Below, piece by piece: positions 45,447 through 54,496 of a DNA stretch of 64,000 bases. Location of the stretch: assembly GCA_963921245.4 (NCBI GenBank), contig CAWUEY030000001.1, positions 1,178,001 through 1,242,000 on the forward strand. Reading direction: 5' to 3'. Under the pieces are notes generated by a model. The model was given only the letters and a program-made list of their open reading frames with translations, was not told the origin of the DNA and did no database searches. Numbering within the stretch: position 1 is the stretch's first letter; the number at the start of each line of letters is the position of its first letter. Source of the DNA: JABJGO01 sp963921245. Lineage in GTDB: Bacteria > Pseudomonadota > Alphaproteobacteria > Rhodospirillales > Casp-alpha2. The position numbers and the translations under genes were made by a program.

Positions 45447-46352
45447 TTACGCTGGCCAGAGCCAGGCCGCCCCACGCACCCCGCTGGAATCGCCATGTTT
45501 GTTTTTCCGCAACGGTGTCTCCACGGTATCGGAGAACACCCAATCCCGCCACTGGCTAGGAACAGTCGTATAGAGGCGATCGATATTGCTCAATCCGCCA
45601 CCAAGTACGATAGCATCCGGGTCGAGAACATTGATGACTGTAGCAAGCGCCCGCGCAAGCTGATTTTCGTACCGGGCCAGCGCTTGATCCGCCAGGGGGT
45701 CGCCGTCCTTATCCCGGGCCGCAATTTCCCCGGCGTCCAGAATTGTTCCGCCACTTAAGTTTTCATAGGTCAGGCTCAATCCCGAACCGGAGAGAAAGGT
45801 TTCAATACAACCCTGGAGCCCGCAATAGCAGGGCGGGCCGGGGCGTTCGTCGTCCCCCGGCCATGGCAGGGGATTGTGCCCCCATTCTCCGCTAATGGCA
45901 TTTAACCCCTCGCGGGCAATGTCCCCATCGAAGGTCACACCACCACCAACACCCGTACCAAGGATGACCCCGAACACCACGCGGTCTCCGCGTGCGGCAC
46001 CGTCGAATGCTTCAGACAATGTAAAACAGTTGGCGTCATTCGCGAGCCGCACCGGACGTTGCAGTATGGCTTCCAGGTCCTTGTCGAGCGCATTGCCAAT
46101 GAGGCATGTGGAGTTCGCATTCTTGATGCGACCAGTTGCCGGAGACAGGGCTCCCGGTATACCGACACCGATGCTAGCGGTTTGGCCGGTTCGAGATTCA
46201 AGGTTATGTACCAGGCTGGCCACGCTGCGAACAGTACGACCATAATCACCGGCGGGGGTGGAAATGCGTTCACGCGCAAGCTCGCGGCCCTGAGAATCGA
46301 TGGCGATTCCCTCAATTTTTGTCCCACCCAGGTCAATTCCGATCCGCATCAT
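45447..46352 (-). CDS. ROK-family sugar kinase (glucokinase/fructokinase type)
   Basis: A 301-residue ROK kinase. It has the ATP motif IGIDLGGTKIEGIAID at the N-terminus, the catalytic aspartate in LANDANCFTLSEA, GTGVGGG, the EWGHNPLPW motif and the zinc signature CYCGLQGCIETF (C-x-C-x4-C with the upstream histidine). GLSNIDRLY near the C-terminus and the overall length fit the Mak-type fructokinases. Sugar specificity cannot be read. It is divergent from the HTH gene at 46522. Confidence 0.9.
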   Translation of the reverse strand: MMRIGIDLGGTKIEGIAIDSQGRELARERISTPAGDYGRTVRSVASLVHNLESRTGQTASIGVGIPGALSPATGRIKNANSTCLIGNALDKDLEAILQRPVRLANDANCFTLSEAFDGAARGDRVVFGVILGTGVGGGVTFDGDIAREGLNAISGEWGHNPLPWPGDDERPGPPCYCGLQGCIETFLSGSGLSLTYENLSGGTILDAGEIAARDKDGDPLADQALARYENQLARALATVINVLDPDAIVLGGGLSNIDRLYTTVPSQWRDWVFSDTVETPLRKNKHGDSSGVRGAAWLWPA

Positions 46353-46410
46353 GGCTCCTTGCGCGCCGCCGCGCTGTGGCTGAAAAGCCCGGAATTCAGC
46401 CCGTTCAGTG

Positions 46411-46420
46411 GCACTATATA
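46411..46420 (-). promoter_or_regulatory. Candidate -10 element of the ROK kinase gene
   Basis: GCACTATATA on the plus strand (TATATAGTGC on the minus) lies 59 bases upstream of the ROK start. The same TATAGTGC core is present upstream of rpsF and fabI. No convincing -35 was seen. Confidence 0.3.
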
Positions 46421-46521
46421 TGGTAGAGGCGCGCGCCGCGAATACAAAGTTTGTGGTGTTTCGGGGGTGCAGGGTAAAAGTAATCCATAGTCATTGAACA
46501 GTTTTCCGGGAGTTTACAGTC

Positions 46522-46965
46522 ATGAAGGGAATGCAACCGACCCCAATGAATGCTTCACATCCGGTTCTTGCGGGATTGAAAATAGCTGGCATTGCCGGAA
46601 AGGATATTGCGGACATCGTCGAGGTTTCAGCATCCACGCTTAGTAAATGGCGATCCGGATCGGCAAACATGCCGCCCGAGACCCGGGTGTTTTTGACTCT
46701 GGTTCTGGCAAGCGTGGTTGAAGATATGGAATCACTGGAAACCCAACTGGGCGACGAGAGAACAACATGGAACGGTGCTTTCAGCGAGCAACTGCACAAC
46801 CTTCGGCGAATGCTGCGCGATCAGGAGGCCTTTAATGCCACCTTGGCACCGGAAGCGGTTCTTGCCGGTGCTTCACGGTTTCGCCGGTGGTTGACGCATA
46901 GTGGTGGATTTGGCGGCCTGATTGTTCACCCTTCTCTCAATGAACCTGTGGTTGCCGCCGGGTAG
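46522..46965 (+). CDS. Small HTH protein, family not recognised
   Basis: A 147-residue protein with a predicted helix-turn-helix near residues 18-50 (IAGKDIADIVEVSASTLSKWRSG), which looks like the DNA-binding half of Cro/cI-type regulators. The rest is helical, with many leucines and acidic residues (LASVVEDMESLETQLGDER) that could form a dimerisation coil. The start could be ATG 46522 or the internal ATG at 46546. It lies 20 bases before another unrecognised gene; the two look like a unit. Function unknown. Confidence 0.7.
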   Translation: MKGMQPTPMNASHPVLAGLKIAGIAGKDIADIVEVSASTLSKWRSGSANMPPETRVFLTLVLASVVEDMESLETQLGDERTTWNGAFSEQLHNLRRMLRDQEAFNATLAPEAVLAGASRFRRWLTHSGGFGGLIVHPSLNEPVVAAG

Positions 46966-46985
46966 ACTAAAGATACGAAAAGGCT

Positions 46986-47750
46986 ATGGAGTCTCTTGAA
47001 AAAAACGATTTGGGCCTGACGCAGGAGGGTTTGCAAACGGCGCTGAACATCAAGGCGTGTTATCGGAGCCGTCAACCTGTGTGCCTGCCTGAGGACGATG
47101 ACCGGATATTGCTACCGGAATTATTGTTGAACCGAAACATAGACCTTAGCAGTATGGAAGACCCGTTGCCGCTTGCCATGCTGGCAGCCCGTGACCCGGA
47201 AGCCCCCATGTCGGTCGCGGCCGTGACCCGCTTGGGACCGTTAGGCCGTAACAACACCCTGATTTCGGGCGTGGTGCAGGTTGTGGGTGAGGCCAGCAGG
47301 CATTCGCTGGTTCGCGAATGCGTCTCCTTGATCACCGACAGTGCCTTCGATCCTGCCGCTATAGCCCGTATCCAACATCACGCCAGTGAGTTTGTGGTTC
47401 GTTCGCGTCAGCAATACACCACAGCGCTAAGGGATAACCTGAAGGCCCTTATGGATGGTACGATCTCTCCGCGCAATTTCGTTCACGCGTTCTTTGAATT
47501 GACGGAAGCCGGTAACCTGCGCACCGATATTCGCAAGCGTCTGGTGCTTAGTCTTCTTCTGTCCGAACATGTCCGTCCCAGCGTAAAATTTCTGATCCTG
47601 GAAAACTTCTATCGCATGCCAAAAGCCGTCCGGCACACCATTCTGGGGGCGGTGATGAACGCCGAAGCATCTCATCACATTGATCTGATCAAGGAAGAAA
47701 TCCGCTGGATTGTGGCCCAGGAGCGTCTGTCACCGTCCTTTAACGCTTAA
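46986..47750 (+). CDS. Helical protein of unknown function paired with the HTH gene
   Basis: A 254-residue soluble protein, predicted almost all alpha-helical, with no signal peptide, membrane segment or catalytic motif that I recognise. Leucine-rich helical pairs (LVLSLLLSEHVRPSVKFLIL, RHTILGAVMNAEASHHIDLI) suggest HEAT-like packing. The normal codon use and the 20-base gap to the HTH gene support a real, co-transcribed gene. It ends by overlapping the convergent RND gene at 47747-47750. Confidence 0.7.
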   Translation: MESLEKNDLGLTQEGLQTALNIKACYRSRQPVCLPEDDDRILLPELLLNRNIDLSSMEDPLPLAMLAARDPEAPMSVAAVTRLGPLGRNNTLISGVVQVVGEASRHSLVRECVSLITDSAFDPAAIARIQHHASEFVVRSRQQYTTALRDNLKALMDGTISPRNFVHAFFELTEAGNLRTDIRKRLVLSLLLSEHVRPSVKFLILENFYRMPKAVRHTILGAVMNAEASHHIDLIKEEIRWIVAQERLSPSFNA

Positions 47751-50700
47751 GCTTCCGCTTTTGCTTTTACTTCAGCTTTCACTTTTGCTTTTACTTGAGC
47801 TGTTTCGCCGCCGCCAGCCGTTACGATGGCCAGCAAAGGCGGGATGATCAGCAGTGTCAGGATGGCTGACAGACTCAAGCCGCCGACCACAACGGAACCG
47901 AGACCGCGATAGAGCTCCGATCCGGCGCCCGGGAACACGACCAGTGGTACCATGCCGAAGACACTGGTCAACGTGGACATGAAGATCGGCCGAATGCGGT
48001 TGCGCGTGGCCTCGATGATGGCGTCGATGGGCGGCAAGTTTTCCGAGCGGATATGAAACAGGGTCTGATGAACAAGCAGGATCGCGTTGTTCACGACAAT
48101 GCCGATGAGGATGACAAACCCCAGTAACGTCAGCATATCCAGTGGTTGGAAAGTCACCAGATTGACAAGGGACAGCCCGGCAATCCCGCCTGCGGTTGCC
48201 AGCGGTACGGAGAGCATGATGACAAAGGGGTAAAGAAAGCTTTCAAACAAAACAGCCATGACCAGATAGACAATGGCGATGGCAATCATCAGGTCGAGAA
48301 CCATGGCATCCCAGGTCTGGGACAGCTTGTCGGCGGTGCCTGACAGGCTAAGACGCACACCGGCGGGCACGCCTTCTTCGCGCAGTGGCGCGATGACCTC
48401 GGCTTTGATGACGTCCAGGACAGCCTCAAGAGGGATGTTTTCAGGCGGCCTGATTTGCAGGGTTACTGTGCGCTGACGCTCAAGATGGCGAATTTCCGTA
48501 GGACCTGAGGTCACTTCAATATCGGCAAGTGAACTTGCAGGAAGGATTTCACCAGAACGGGTGACAATAGGCAGGTTATTGATCCCCTGCGTTTCCGTCA
48601 CGCCGCGTGTTGGGCCGGTAATGGTCAGGTCCATGCGTTTATTGTCGACGGTAATTTCAGCAACACGGAGGCCATCGTTGAAGGCATCCAGCGTATCGCC
48701 CAGTTCCCGGGCGGTAACACCGTTATCCGACAATTTAACCCGGTTCGGTATCACCCGAACTTCCGGTGCCCCCAGTTCCAATCCCGGCTTAGGACGAATT
48801 TGTGTGCCTTCGGATTGTGGCAGAACCGCAGAAACCTTCCCGACAGCGCGCAAAGCGGTCGTCAGGATGTTTTGCAGATCGGTTCCGGTGACGTTCAGAT
48901 CGATGGAGCGCCCGCCACCAATGCCCCGCCCAAACAGGGAACGCTGGCTGATCAAGCCGAAGGTTCCCGGTTCGCGATAAGCGGCGGCACTGAGCGGGGC
49001 GATCAATTCCCGAACCCGTGTCGGGTCTTCGGCAGCCGCGCCCAAAAATGTTGTGCCGCGCCAGGCGACGAAAAAAAATCGTTGAATTTTGGCCATGTCG
49101 CCGAGCGTGTCTTCAGGGCTGTCCTCCCAAAGCGGGCGGATTTCTCCTTCGATGCGTGTTGCAATTTCTGTCGTTGTATCCAGGTTGTAGCCGGGCGGTG
49201 GGACGATGACGCCGAAAATCAAATTGCGATTGCCGTCCGGCAGGTAATCCAGCTTGGGCAGGAAAAAATAGGTTGCCAACGCACCGGAGCCACACAGCAC
49301 AATAACCACGCAAAACGAGCGGAATTTGGAACGGACAATGTTTTTGACCAGCGCCAGGATGCCGACAGAGAACAAGGTGCCAAAGGAAACCAGTGGAAGG
49401 GTCAGGCGCTTGAGAATTGTTTCGTCGCTTTCCCCGCCATCGGCCAGTAAACGATTGGACAGGGCCGGAATCACGGTAACCGAAACAATGAGCGACAACA
49501 GCACGGAAACGGAAATTGCGACGGCAATGTCGCGGAACAGTTGTCCGACCTCCAACTCCATAATCAGGACCGGAATGAACACCAGCACGGTGGTCAACGC
49601 AGAAACGCAAATCGCGCTCCACACCTGTTTTGCCCCGAGATAGGCGGCCTCTCGCCTGCTTTTGCCCTGCTGATGAAGCCGAAAAATGTTTTCCAGCACG
49701 ACAATGGCCGCGTCTACAACCATGCCCACGGCAAAGGCAATACCCGCCAACGAGATAACATTGAGGGATCGACCAAGGGCCGCCATGGCAACAAAGGCAC
49801 CGATAACGGAAACAGGAATGGCCAGCGAAACCACCAGTGTTGCTCGGCCTGAACGTAAAAAAAGCAATAGGATGACAGCGGCGAGCGAGCCGCCAACAAG
49901 GATGTTCTGTTGCACCAGATCGATGGATGAGTCGATATAGACCGTTTCGTCATAGACTTGTTTCAAATAAAGGCCTGCATCCGGCAGAACACTGTCGTTC
50001 AATTCGTCAATGGCGTCCCGAATGCCCTGCATGACTTCGATCACATTGGCACCGGTCTCCCGAATAACGTTGATGGCGAGAGAGTCTTCTCCCATAAACC
50101 GGATGTAGGAGGCGGGATCCTTGTGGCCGAGGGAAACAGTTGCGATATCGGCGACCGTAACCCGTGCCAACCGTCCGTTGTTTTCATCAGAAAATGTACG
50201 CAAAACCACGCTTTTGACCTGATCTACGGTTTCAAAGTCACCCTCGGTACGGACGACGTAGCGACGTTTGCCCTCATCTACATCCCCAGCAGTCACGCTG
50301 GCATTCGCCGCTCGGAGCGCGCGCACAACATCGGTTACCGTCAGACCGAAGCGGGCCATGCGTTCCGGATCGACGACGATTTTCATTTCCTGCTCACTAC
50401 CACCATAGACGTTGACACGAGACACACCTGTCACCCGTTCCAGCCGGTCCTGAATAACGTCTTCGGTAAAATCGCCGATGGTATGAATACCGCTTGAGTC
50501 CGGGTTGTCGGCTGTTCGCCGCAGGATGATCCAGGTAATGGGATTATCCTCACTGGACGAGGTGCTGATGGTCGGTTGATCCACTTCCGATGGATAACCG
50601 TCGATCCGGTCAAGACGGTTGGATACCAGCAACATGGCCCGATCCATGTTCTGCCCGATGGCGAACTCAAGTGTGATGGAGGATTGCCCGTCCTGGGATC

Positions 50701-50947
50701 GGCTGGTGATTTCTTCGAGGCCTTCAAGACCTTTTAACACCTCTTCCTGTCGGTTGGTGATTTCACGCTCGATTTCGGCAGGTGCAGCGCCCGGCCAGTA
50801 GGTTCTGAGATCAATGACGGGTTTACGGACGTCCGGTGTAAGCTGAATGGGAATGGCGTTCAGGGCCACAAGCCCAAACATGATAACCATAAGCACTGCG
50901 GCAATCACCGCGACGGGTCGTTCGATGGATAACCGGATTAGGTCCAT
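47747..50947 (-). CDS. RND efflux pump, inner-membrane transporter
   Basis: Proton-driven AcrB/HAE-like exporter of 1066 residues with 12 TM segments: TM1 near 10-30, the TM2-6 block around 330-480, a second half with TM7 near 530 and TM8-12 near 860-1020. Porter-domain sequences are typical (TYWPGAAPAEIEREITNRQEEVL, core PGAAPAEIE). TM4 reads GMVVDAAIVVLEN, so only one of the AcrB aspartate pair is kept. The C-terminus has a K/A/E repeat. ATG 50947 is chosen because the open frame further up overlaps the HlyD gene. No TolC gene is in the window. Confidence 0.93.
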   Translation of the reverse strand: MDLIRLSIERPVAVIAAVLMVIMFGLVALNAIPIQLTPDVRKPVIDLRTYWPGAAPAEIEREITNRQEEVLKGLEGLEEITSRSQDGQSSITLEFAIGQNMDRAMLLVSNRLDRIDGYPSEVDQPTISTSSSEDNPITWIILRRTADNPDSSGIHTIGDFTEDVIQDRLERVTGVSRVNVYGGSEQEMKIVVDPERMARFGLTVTDVVRALRAANASVTAGDVDEGKRRYVVRTEGDFETVDQVKSVVLRTFSDENNGRLARVTVADIATVSLGHKDPASYIRFMGEDSLAINVIRETGANVIEVMQGIRDAIDELNDSVLPDAGLYLKQVYDETVYIDSSIDLVQQNILVGGSLAAVILLLFLRSGRATLVVSLAIPVSVIGAFVAMAALGRSLNVISLAGIAFAVGMVVDAAIVVLENIFRLHQQGKSRREAAYLGAKQVWSAICVSALTTVLVFIPVLIMELEVGQLFRDIAVAISVSVLLSLIVSVTVIPALSNRLLADGGESDETILKRLTLPLVSFGTLFSVGILALVKNIVRSKFRSFCVVIVLCGSGALATYFFLPKLDYLPDGNRNLIFGVIVPPPGYNLDTTTEIATRIEGEIRPLWEDSPEDTLGDMAKIQRFFFVAWRGTTFLGAAAEDPTRVRELIAPLSAAAYREPGTFGLISQRSLFGRGIGGGRSIDLNVTGTDLQNILTTALRAVGKVSAVLPQSEGTQIRPKPGLELGAPEVRVIPNRVKLSDNGVTARELGDTLDAFNDGLRVAEITVDNKRMDLTITGPTRGVTETQGINNLPIVTRSGEILPASSLADIEVTSGPTEIRHLERQRTVTLQIRPPENIPLEAVLDVIKAEVIAPLREEGVPAGVRLSLSGTADKLSQTWDAMVLDLMIAIAIVYLVMAVLFESFLYPFVIMLSVPLATAGGIAGLSLVNLVTFQPLDMLTLLGFVILIGIVVNNAILLVHQTLFHIRSENLPPIDAIIEATRNRIRPIFMSTLTSVFGMVPLVVFPGAGSELYRGLGSVVVGGLSLSAILTLLIIPPLLAIVTAGGGETAQVKAKVKAEVKAKAEA
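47758..47800 (-). repeat. 24-bp direct repeat in the C-terminal codons of the RND gene
   Basis: CTTTTGCTTTTACTTCAGC (47758-47776) and CTTTTGCTTTTACTTGAGC (47782-47800) differ at one base and are offset by 24 bases, giving an 8-residue repeat of lysine, alanine, valine and glutamate just before the stop codon. Confidence 0.85.
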
Positions 50948-50954
50948 GGTCAGG

Positions 50955-52076
50955 TCAGCTTTCTGGTGCGCCAAACTGAATGGCTTGATCCGGACGAAGG
51001 CGTTCATTACCCCGAATAACGACCATGTCGTTCAAGGCAAGGCCGGAGAGGACCTCAAAACGGTTGCCCACGGACTCTCCTAGTTGCACCATAGTTCTGA
51101 CCGCTTTTCCGTCCCGGGCGACAAAAACAACGTTGCCCTGACCGTTATTGATAACAGCATCCTTGTGAACACTCAGCACTGTGCGCGGGGCCGCGCTCGG
51201 GATGTCAAAGGTGACACTCTGGTTCACCGCAAGGGCATGAGCGTTTGAGAGCTCTGAGGTAAACCTTACCAGTCGTGTGCGCGTTAACGGGTTTTCATCC
51301 GGCACCACGGCCCGAACGGCTGCTGTGCCGCGCCTGCCGTCAGCCCAGGTGAAGGTAAGCCGCGTTCCCGGGATCAAGCCGGTCACGCGTTTGGAAGGAA
51401 CGTCGGCTTCGAGTTCAAGAGTGGAGTCGTCAATCAGGGACACAACGGGGTCTCCGGCGCTGACAAACGCGCCCACTTCCGTGTGGCGCTGCGACACCGT
51501 ACCGTCATAGGGAGCTCTGACTTTTGCGTTATAGAGATTGATTTCTGCGAGCATGAGCTCGGATTTGGCAACCTGCAGGGCCGCTTGGCTTTCCGCAAGC
51601 TCACTATTGGCGACCGCCACTTCCTGGGTCGCGTCTTCAACACGGGCGGGAGAGAAAGCGGAGGACCCTTCCAGTCCTTGCAGGCGGTCCAACTCCTGCC
51701 AGGCAAGGTCCAGTCGCGCCTGACTGGTCCTGACAGCGGCGGCTGCCTGCTGGACTTCGGCCGTCCAGAGTTGTTGTCGCGCTACCAGGGCGTCCGATAC
51801 CAGTGTCACGATGGTATCGCCTTCGGTGACTGCGTCGCCAACCTTCACATCGAAGGTTCCCACGGGTCCATTGGTACGCGCGGCAACGACACCGGCGCGC
51901 GTGGCGACAAGCCGCCCGATCACGGGAACGGTTTGCTGCAAAGGCTCTTCCAGCACCGTATCAACGGCAACCTGCGTCGCGTATTCCTGTTGTTCTTTTT
52001 CCTCCTGTGTCGAAGCCGGATAAGCATTCGTCAGGAGTACCAAGATCAGAAAACCGGATATTAAAAATCTGCTCAC
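50955..52076 (-). CDS. RND periplasmic adaptor (membrane fusion protein)
   Basis: A 373-residue HlyD/AcrA-type adaptor. It has a signal or anchor segment (FLISGFLILVLLTNAYPAS, about 4-22), a split lipoyl domain around the coiled-coil hairpin (about 70-190: NGPVGTFDVKVGDAVTEGD, core VGDAVTEGD; then VRAPYDGTVSQRHTEVGAFVSAGDPV), a beta-barrel and a C-terminal membrane-proximal domain (PSAAPRTVLSVHKDAVI). It lies 7 bases before the RND gene, so the two form an operon. There is no lipobox. Confidence 0.9.
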   Translation of the reverse strand: MSRFLISGFLILVLLTNAYPASTQEEKEQQEYATQVAVDTVLEEPLQQTVPVIGRLVATRAGVVAARTNGPVGTFDVKVGDAVTEGDTIVTLVSDALVARQQLWTAEVQQAAAAVRTSQARLDLAWQELDRLQGLEGSSAFSPARVEDATQEVAVANSELAESQAALQVAKSELMLAEINLYNAKVRAPYDGTVSQRHTEVGAFVSAGDPVVSLIDDSTLELEADVPSKRVTGLIPGTRLTFTWADGRRGTAAVRAVVPDENPLTRTRLVRFTSELSNAHALAVNQSVTFDIPSAAPRTVLSVHKDAVINNGQGNVVFVARDGKAVRTMVQLGESVGNRFEVLSGLALNDMVVIRGNERLRPDQAIQFGAPES

Positions 52077-52242
52077 TGTTTTGCTGCCTGAGGGGTTGGG
52101 TGTTCAGGTTCGGCGATGATACTCTTGTCAGAGAAACAGTCCAGTCCATTGACATAGGAGTTTCAATTAGGATCGCTTCGGCGGCCTTGTTCTGATAGGG
52201 TTTTTCCTTGTCAAATCATTACGAACTCAAGGAGTTTCTTGC

Positions 52243-53181
52243 GTGAGCGCTCAGGCAACCGGTTATTACACCCATGCGGTCTGTGTCGATCATAATCCTG
52301 GCGATAGACACCCGGAATGTCCCGCCCGACTGCGGTCCGTGCAATCAGCCCTCGAAGCTGAAACCTTTTCTGACCTTGTAAGGTTTGAAGCACCTCTCGC
52401 CTCGACCGAACCAATCTATCTGGTTCACGACAAGGATTACGTGGACGATATCCTCGCCGGCGTTCCACTGGAAGGACGGGCCTTTCTTGACCCGGATACG
52501 GTAATGTCCCCGGCATCAGGTGAGGCCGCTCTGCGGGCGGTGGGGGCCGTTTGCAGTGCTGTCGATGCCGTCATGGCGGGTGAGCTGAGGAATGCGTTCT
52601 GCGCTGTGCGCCCGCCTGGGCATCATGCTGAACGGGACCGCGCTATGGGGTTTTGCCTGTTTAACAACGTGGCCATCGCTGCGCGGTATGCCCAACACGC
52701 CCATGGTATCGAGAAGGTCGCGGTGTTGGATTTCGATGTGCACCACGGCAATGGTACACAGCATTCGTTTTATGATGATGACACCGTTTTTTTTGGCTCC
52801 AGCCATCAGTGGCCTGCGTATCCGGGCACGGGTAAGGCCTCTGAAACGGGTCGTGGCGGGGTGAACTGTAATGTTCCCTTGTCACCGGGCGACGGAAGCC
52901 CGGAGTTCCGTGCCGCCTGGACGGATATCATTCTGCCATCCCTTACAGAGTTTAACCCGGATTTCATGATCATATCTGCCGGTTTCGATGCCCATGAAAG
53001 AGACCCGCTCGCCAATCTAAACGTTCAGACAGAAGACTACGGGTGGATTACAGGGAAGCTTTTATCCATTGCGAAACACTGTTGTGACAACCGGGTGGTG
53101 TCAAGCCTGGAAGGAGGCTATGACCTACAGGCTCTGGCGAAGAGTTCCGCGCGCCATGTCGAGGTAATGATGACGGCGTAA
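52243..53181 (+). CDS. Class II histone-deacetylase-like amidohydrolase
   Basis: A 312-residue zinc deacetylase of the HDAC/AcuC/acetylpolyamine amidohydrolase group. Motifs in order: RPPGHHAERDRAMGFCLFNN (active-site histidines in PGHHAE), VLDFDVHHGNGTQ (zinc aspartate and histidine), ISAGFDAHERDPL (zinc aspartate), and SLEGGYDLQALA. Start GTG 52243 with AAGGAG 8-9 bases upstream. The bacterial substrate, perhaps an acetylated polyamine or protein, is unknown. It stands at the head of the xseB-ispA-dxs-tlyA run, a typical alphaproteobacterial place. Confidence 0.92.
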   Translation: MSAQATGYYTHAVCVDHNPGDRHPECPARLRSVQSALEAETFSDLVRFEAPLASTEPIYLVHDKDYVDDILAGVPLEGRAFLDPDTVMSPASGEAALRAVGAVCSAVDAVMAGELRNAFCAVRPPGHHAERDRAMGFCLFNNVAIAARYAQHAHGIEKVAVLDFDVHHGNGTQHSFYDDDTVFFGSSHQWPAYPGTGKASETGRGGVNCNVPLSPGDGSPEFRAAWTDIILPSLTEFNPDFMIISAGFDAHERDPLANLNVQTEDYGWITGKLLSIAKHCCDNRVVSSLEGGYDLQALAKSSARHVEVMMTA

Positions 53182-53283
53182 ATATGCCGTGTGTCATGCT
53201 TGCTCCATGTATGCACGACGCGTAGGATAGGTGTTGGAAATTTTGGTAACATGCTGAAATAGCGTTCTTAATTGAGGCAATCT

Positions 53284-53553
53284 GTGGCTGAAAAAGACGA
53301 AAAAAACGAAAACAAGATACCAGCCGACATTCGCAAGATGTCATTTGAAGATGCTCTCGAAGAACTCGAGGATACTGTGCGTGCTCTCGAAGATGGCAGC
53401 AGTGCCCTTGACGATGCCATCAAGGCCTATGAACGCGGCGCATGGTTAAAAAAGCACTGTGAATCGAAGCTCGCACAAGCGCGCACCCGGGTGGATAAGA
53501 TTGTTGTTGGGCCGTCCGGAGATGTGTCTACCAAAGAAACCGATCTCGACTGA
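53284..53553 (+). CDS. xseB: Exodeoxyribonuclease VII small subunit
   Basis: Small subunit of ExoVII, a single-strand DNA exonuclease. The 89-residue protein has the conserved SFEDALEELEDTVRALEDGS segment (core FEDALEELE) and a second helix (DDAIKAYERGAWLKKHCESKL). GTG 53284 is preferred, with GAGG 7 bases upstream; a TTG 12 bases earlier is possible. It lies 50 bases before ispA, the usual order with dxs. Confidence 0.93.
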   Translation: MAEKDEKNENKIPADIRKMSFEDALEELEDTVRALEDGSSALDDAIKAYERGAWLKKHCESKLAQARTRVDKIVVGPSGDVSTKETDLD

Positions 53554-53603
53554 TACCAACTGCGTCCCGCCGGTTTCAGCCGGTTGTCGAAAAGGGCATA
53601 CCG

Positions 53604-54488
53604 TTGAACCTCAAAGATCGAATGCAAGAGCACGCCGCCGCGGTGGAAACCGTTCTGGACCAAATTCTGACGCTTCACGATGATCCTGAAAGCCGCCTGA
53701 TCGAAGCCATGCGGTATGCCTCTCTTGGCGGGGGAAAACGGGTTCGGCCTTTCCTTGTTTTGGAAACCGCCGGATTATTCGGTGTTGATCAACAGCGTGC
53801 CCTGCGTGTGGCCGCCGCCGTCGAAATGATTCATTGCTATTCACTGGTTCACGATGATCTTCCTGCCATGGATGATGACGATCTTCGCCGCGGCAAGGCA
53901 ACCTGTCATATGGCGTATGATGAGGCGACGGCAATCCTGGCGGGTGACGCGTTGCTGACCAGGGCTTTTGAAGTGCTGGCTGATGCCAACACCCATGATG
54001 ATGCGCGCGTTCGGTCCGACCTGGTATTAGCGTTGGCGGAAGCCTGTGGTTCGCACGGCATGGTTGGGGGGCAAATGCTTGATATTTTGGCCGAAAATAC
54101 CACGCTCACAATGCCAGAAATTACCCGCCTCCAACAAATGAAAACCGGTCGATTGATCAGCGTTGCATGTGAAATGGGGGCGATTATGGGATATGCCGGT
54201 CTTCAGGCCCGCCGGGCGCTTCGGGCCTATTCTCACGATCTTGGTCTGGCTTTTCAGATTGCCGATGATTTGCTTGATCGGGAAGGTACGGCGGCGGCTG
54301 TCGGCAAGGCTACCGGCAAGGATGCGACCGCAGGTAAAGAGACGTTTGTATCGCTCATGGGCGTCGATCAGGCCCGCGATCACGCTCAACGTCTACGGGA
54401 TCAAGCCATGGAACATCTTGAAATGTTCGGGGAAAAAGGCCACTTTCTCAGGACGTTGGCCGAATTTGTCGTCAACAGGCGAAACTAG
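53604..54488 (+). CDS. ispA: Farnesyl/geranyl diphosphate synthase
   Basis: Short-chain prenyltransferase of the isoprenoid pathway. The 294-residue protein has [13 protein letters not shown] (about 34-46), the first aspartate motif in [23 protein letters not shown], and the second aspartate motif in [12 protein letters not shown]. The start is TTG 53604 (family start NLKDRM) or ATG 53622. It is 8 bases before dxs, so precursor supply and chain assembly are co-expressed. Confidence 0.94.
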   Translation: MNLKDRMQEHAAAVETVLDQILTLHDDPESRLIEAMRYASLGGGKRVRPFLVLETAGLFGVDQQRALRVAAAVEMIHCYSLVHDDLPAMDDDDLRRGKATCHMAYDEATAILAGDALLTRAFEVLADANTHDDARVRSDLVLALAEACGSHGMVGGQMLDILAENTTLTMPEITRLQQMKTGRLISVACEMGAIMGYAGLQARRALRAYSHDLGLAFQIADDLLDREGTAAAVGKATGKDATAGKETFVSLMGVDQARDHAQRLRDQAMEHLEMFGEKGHFLRTLAEFVVNRRN

Positions 54489-54496
54489 GAGACTCC

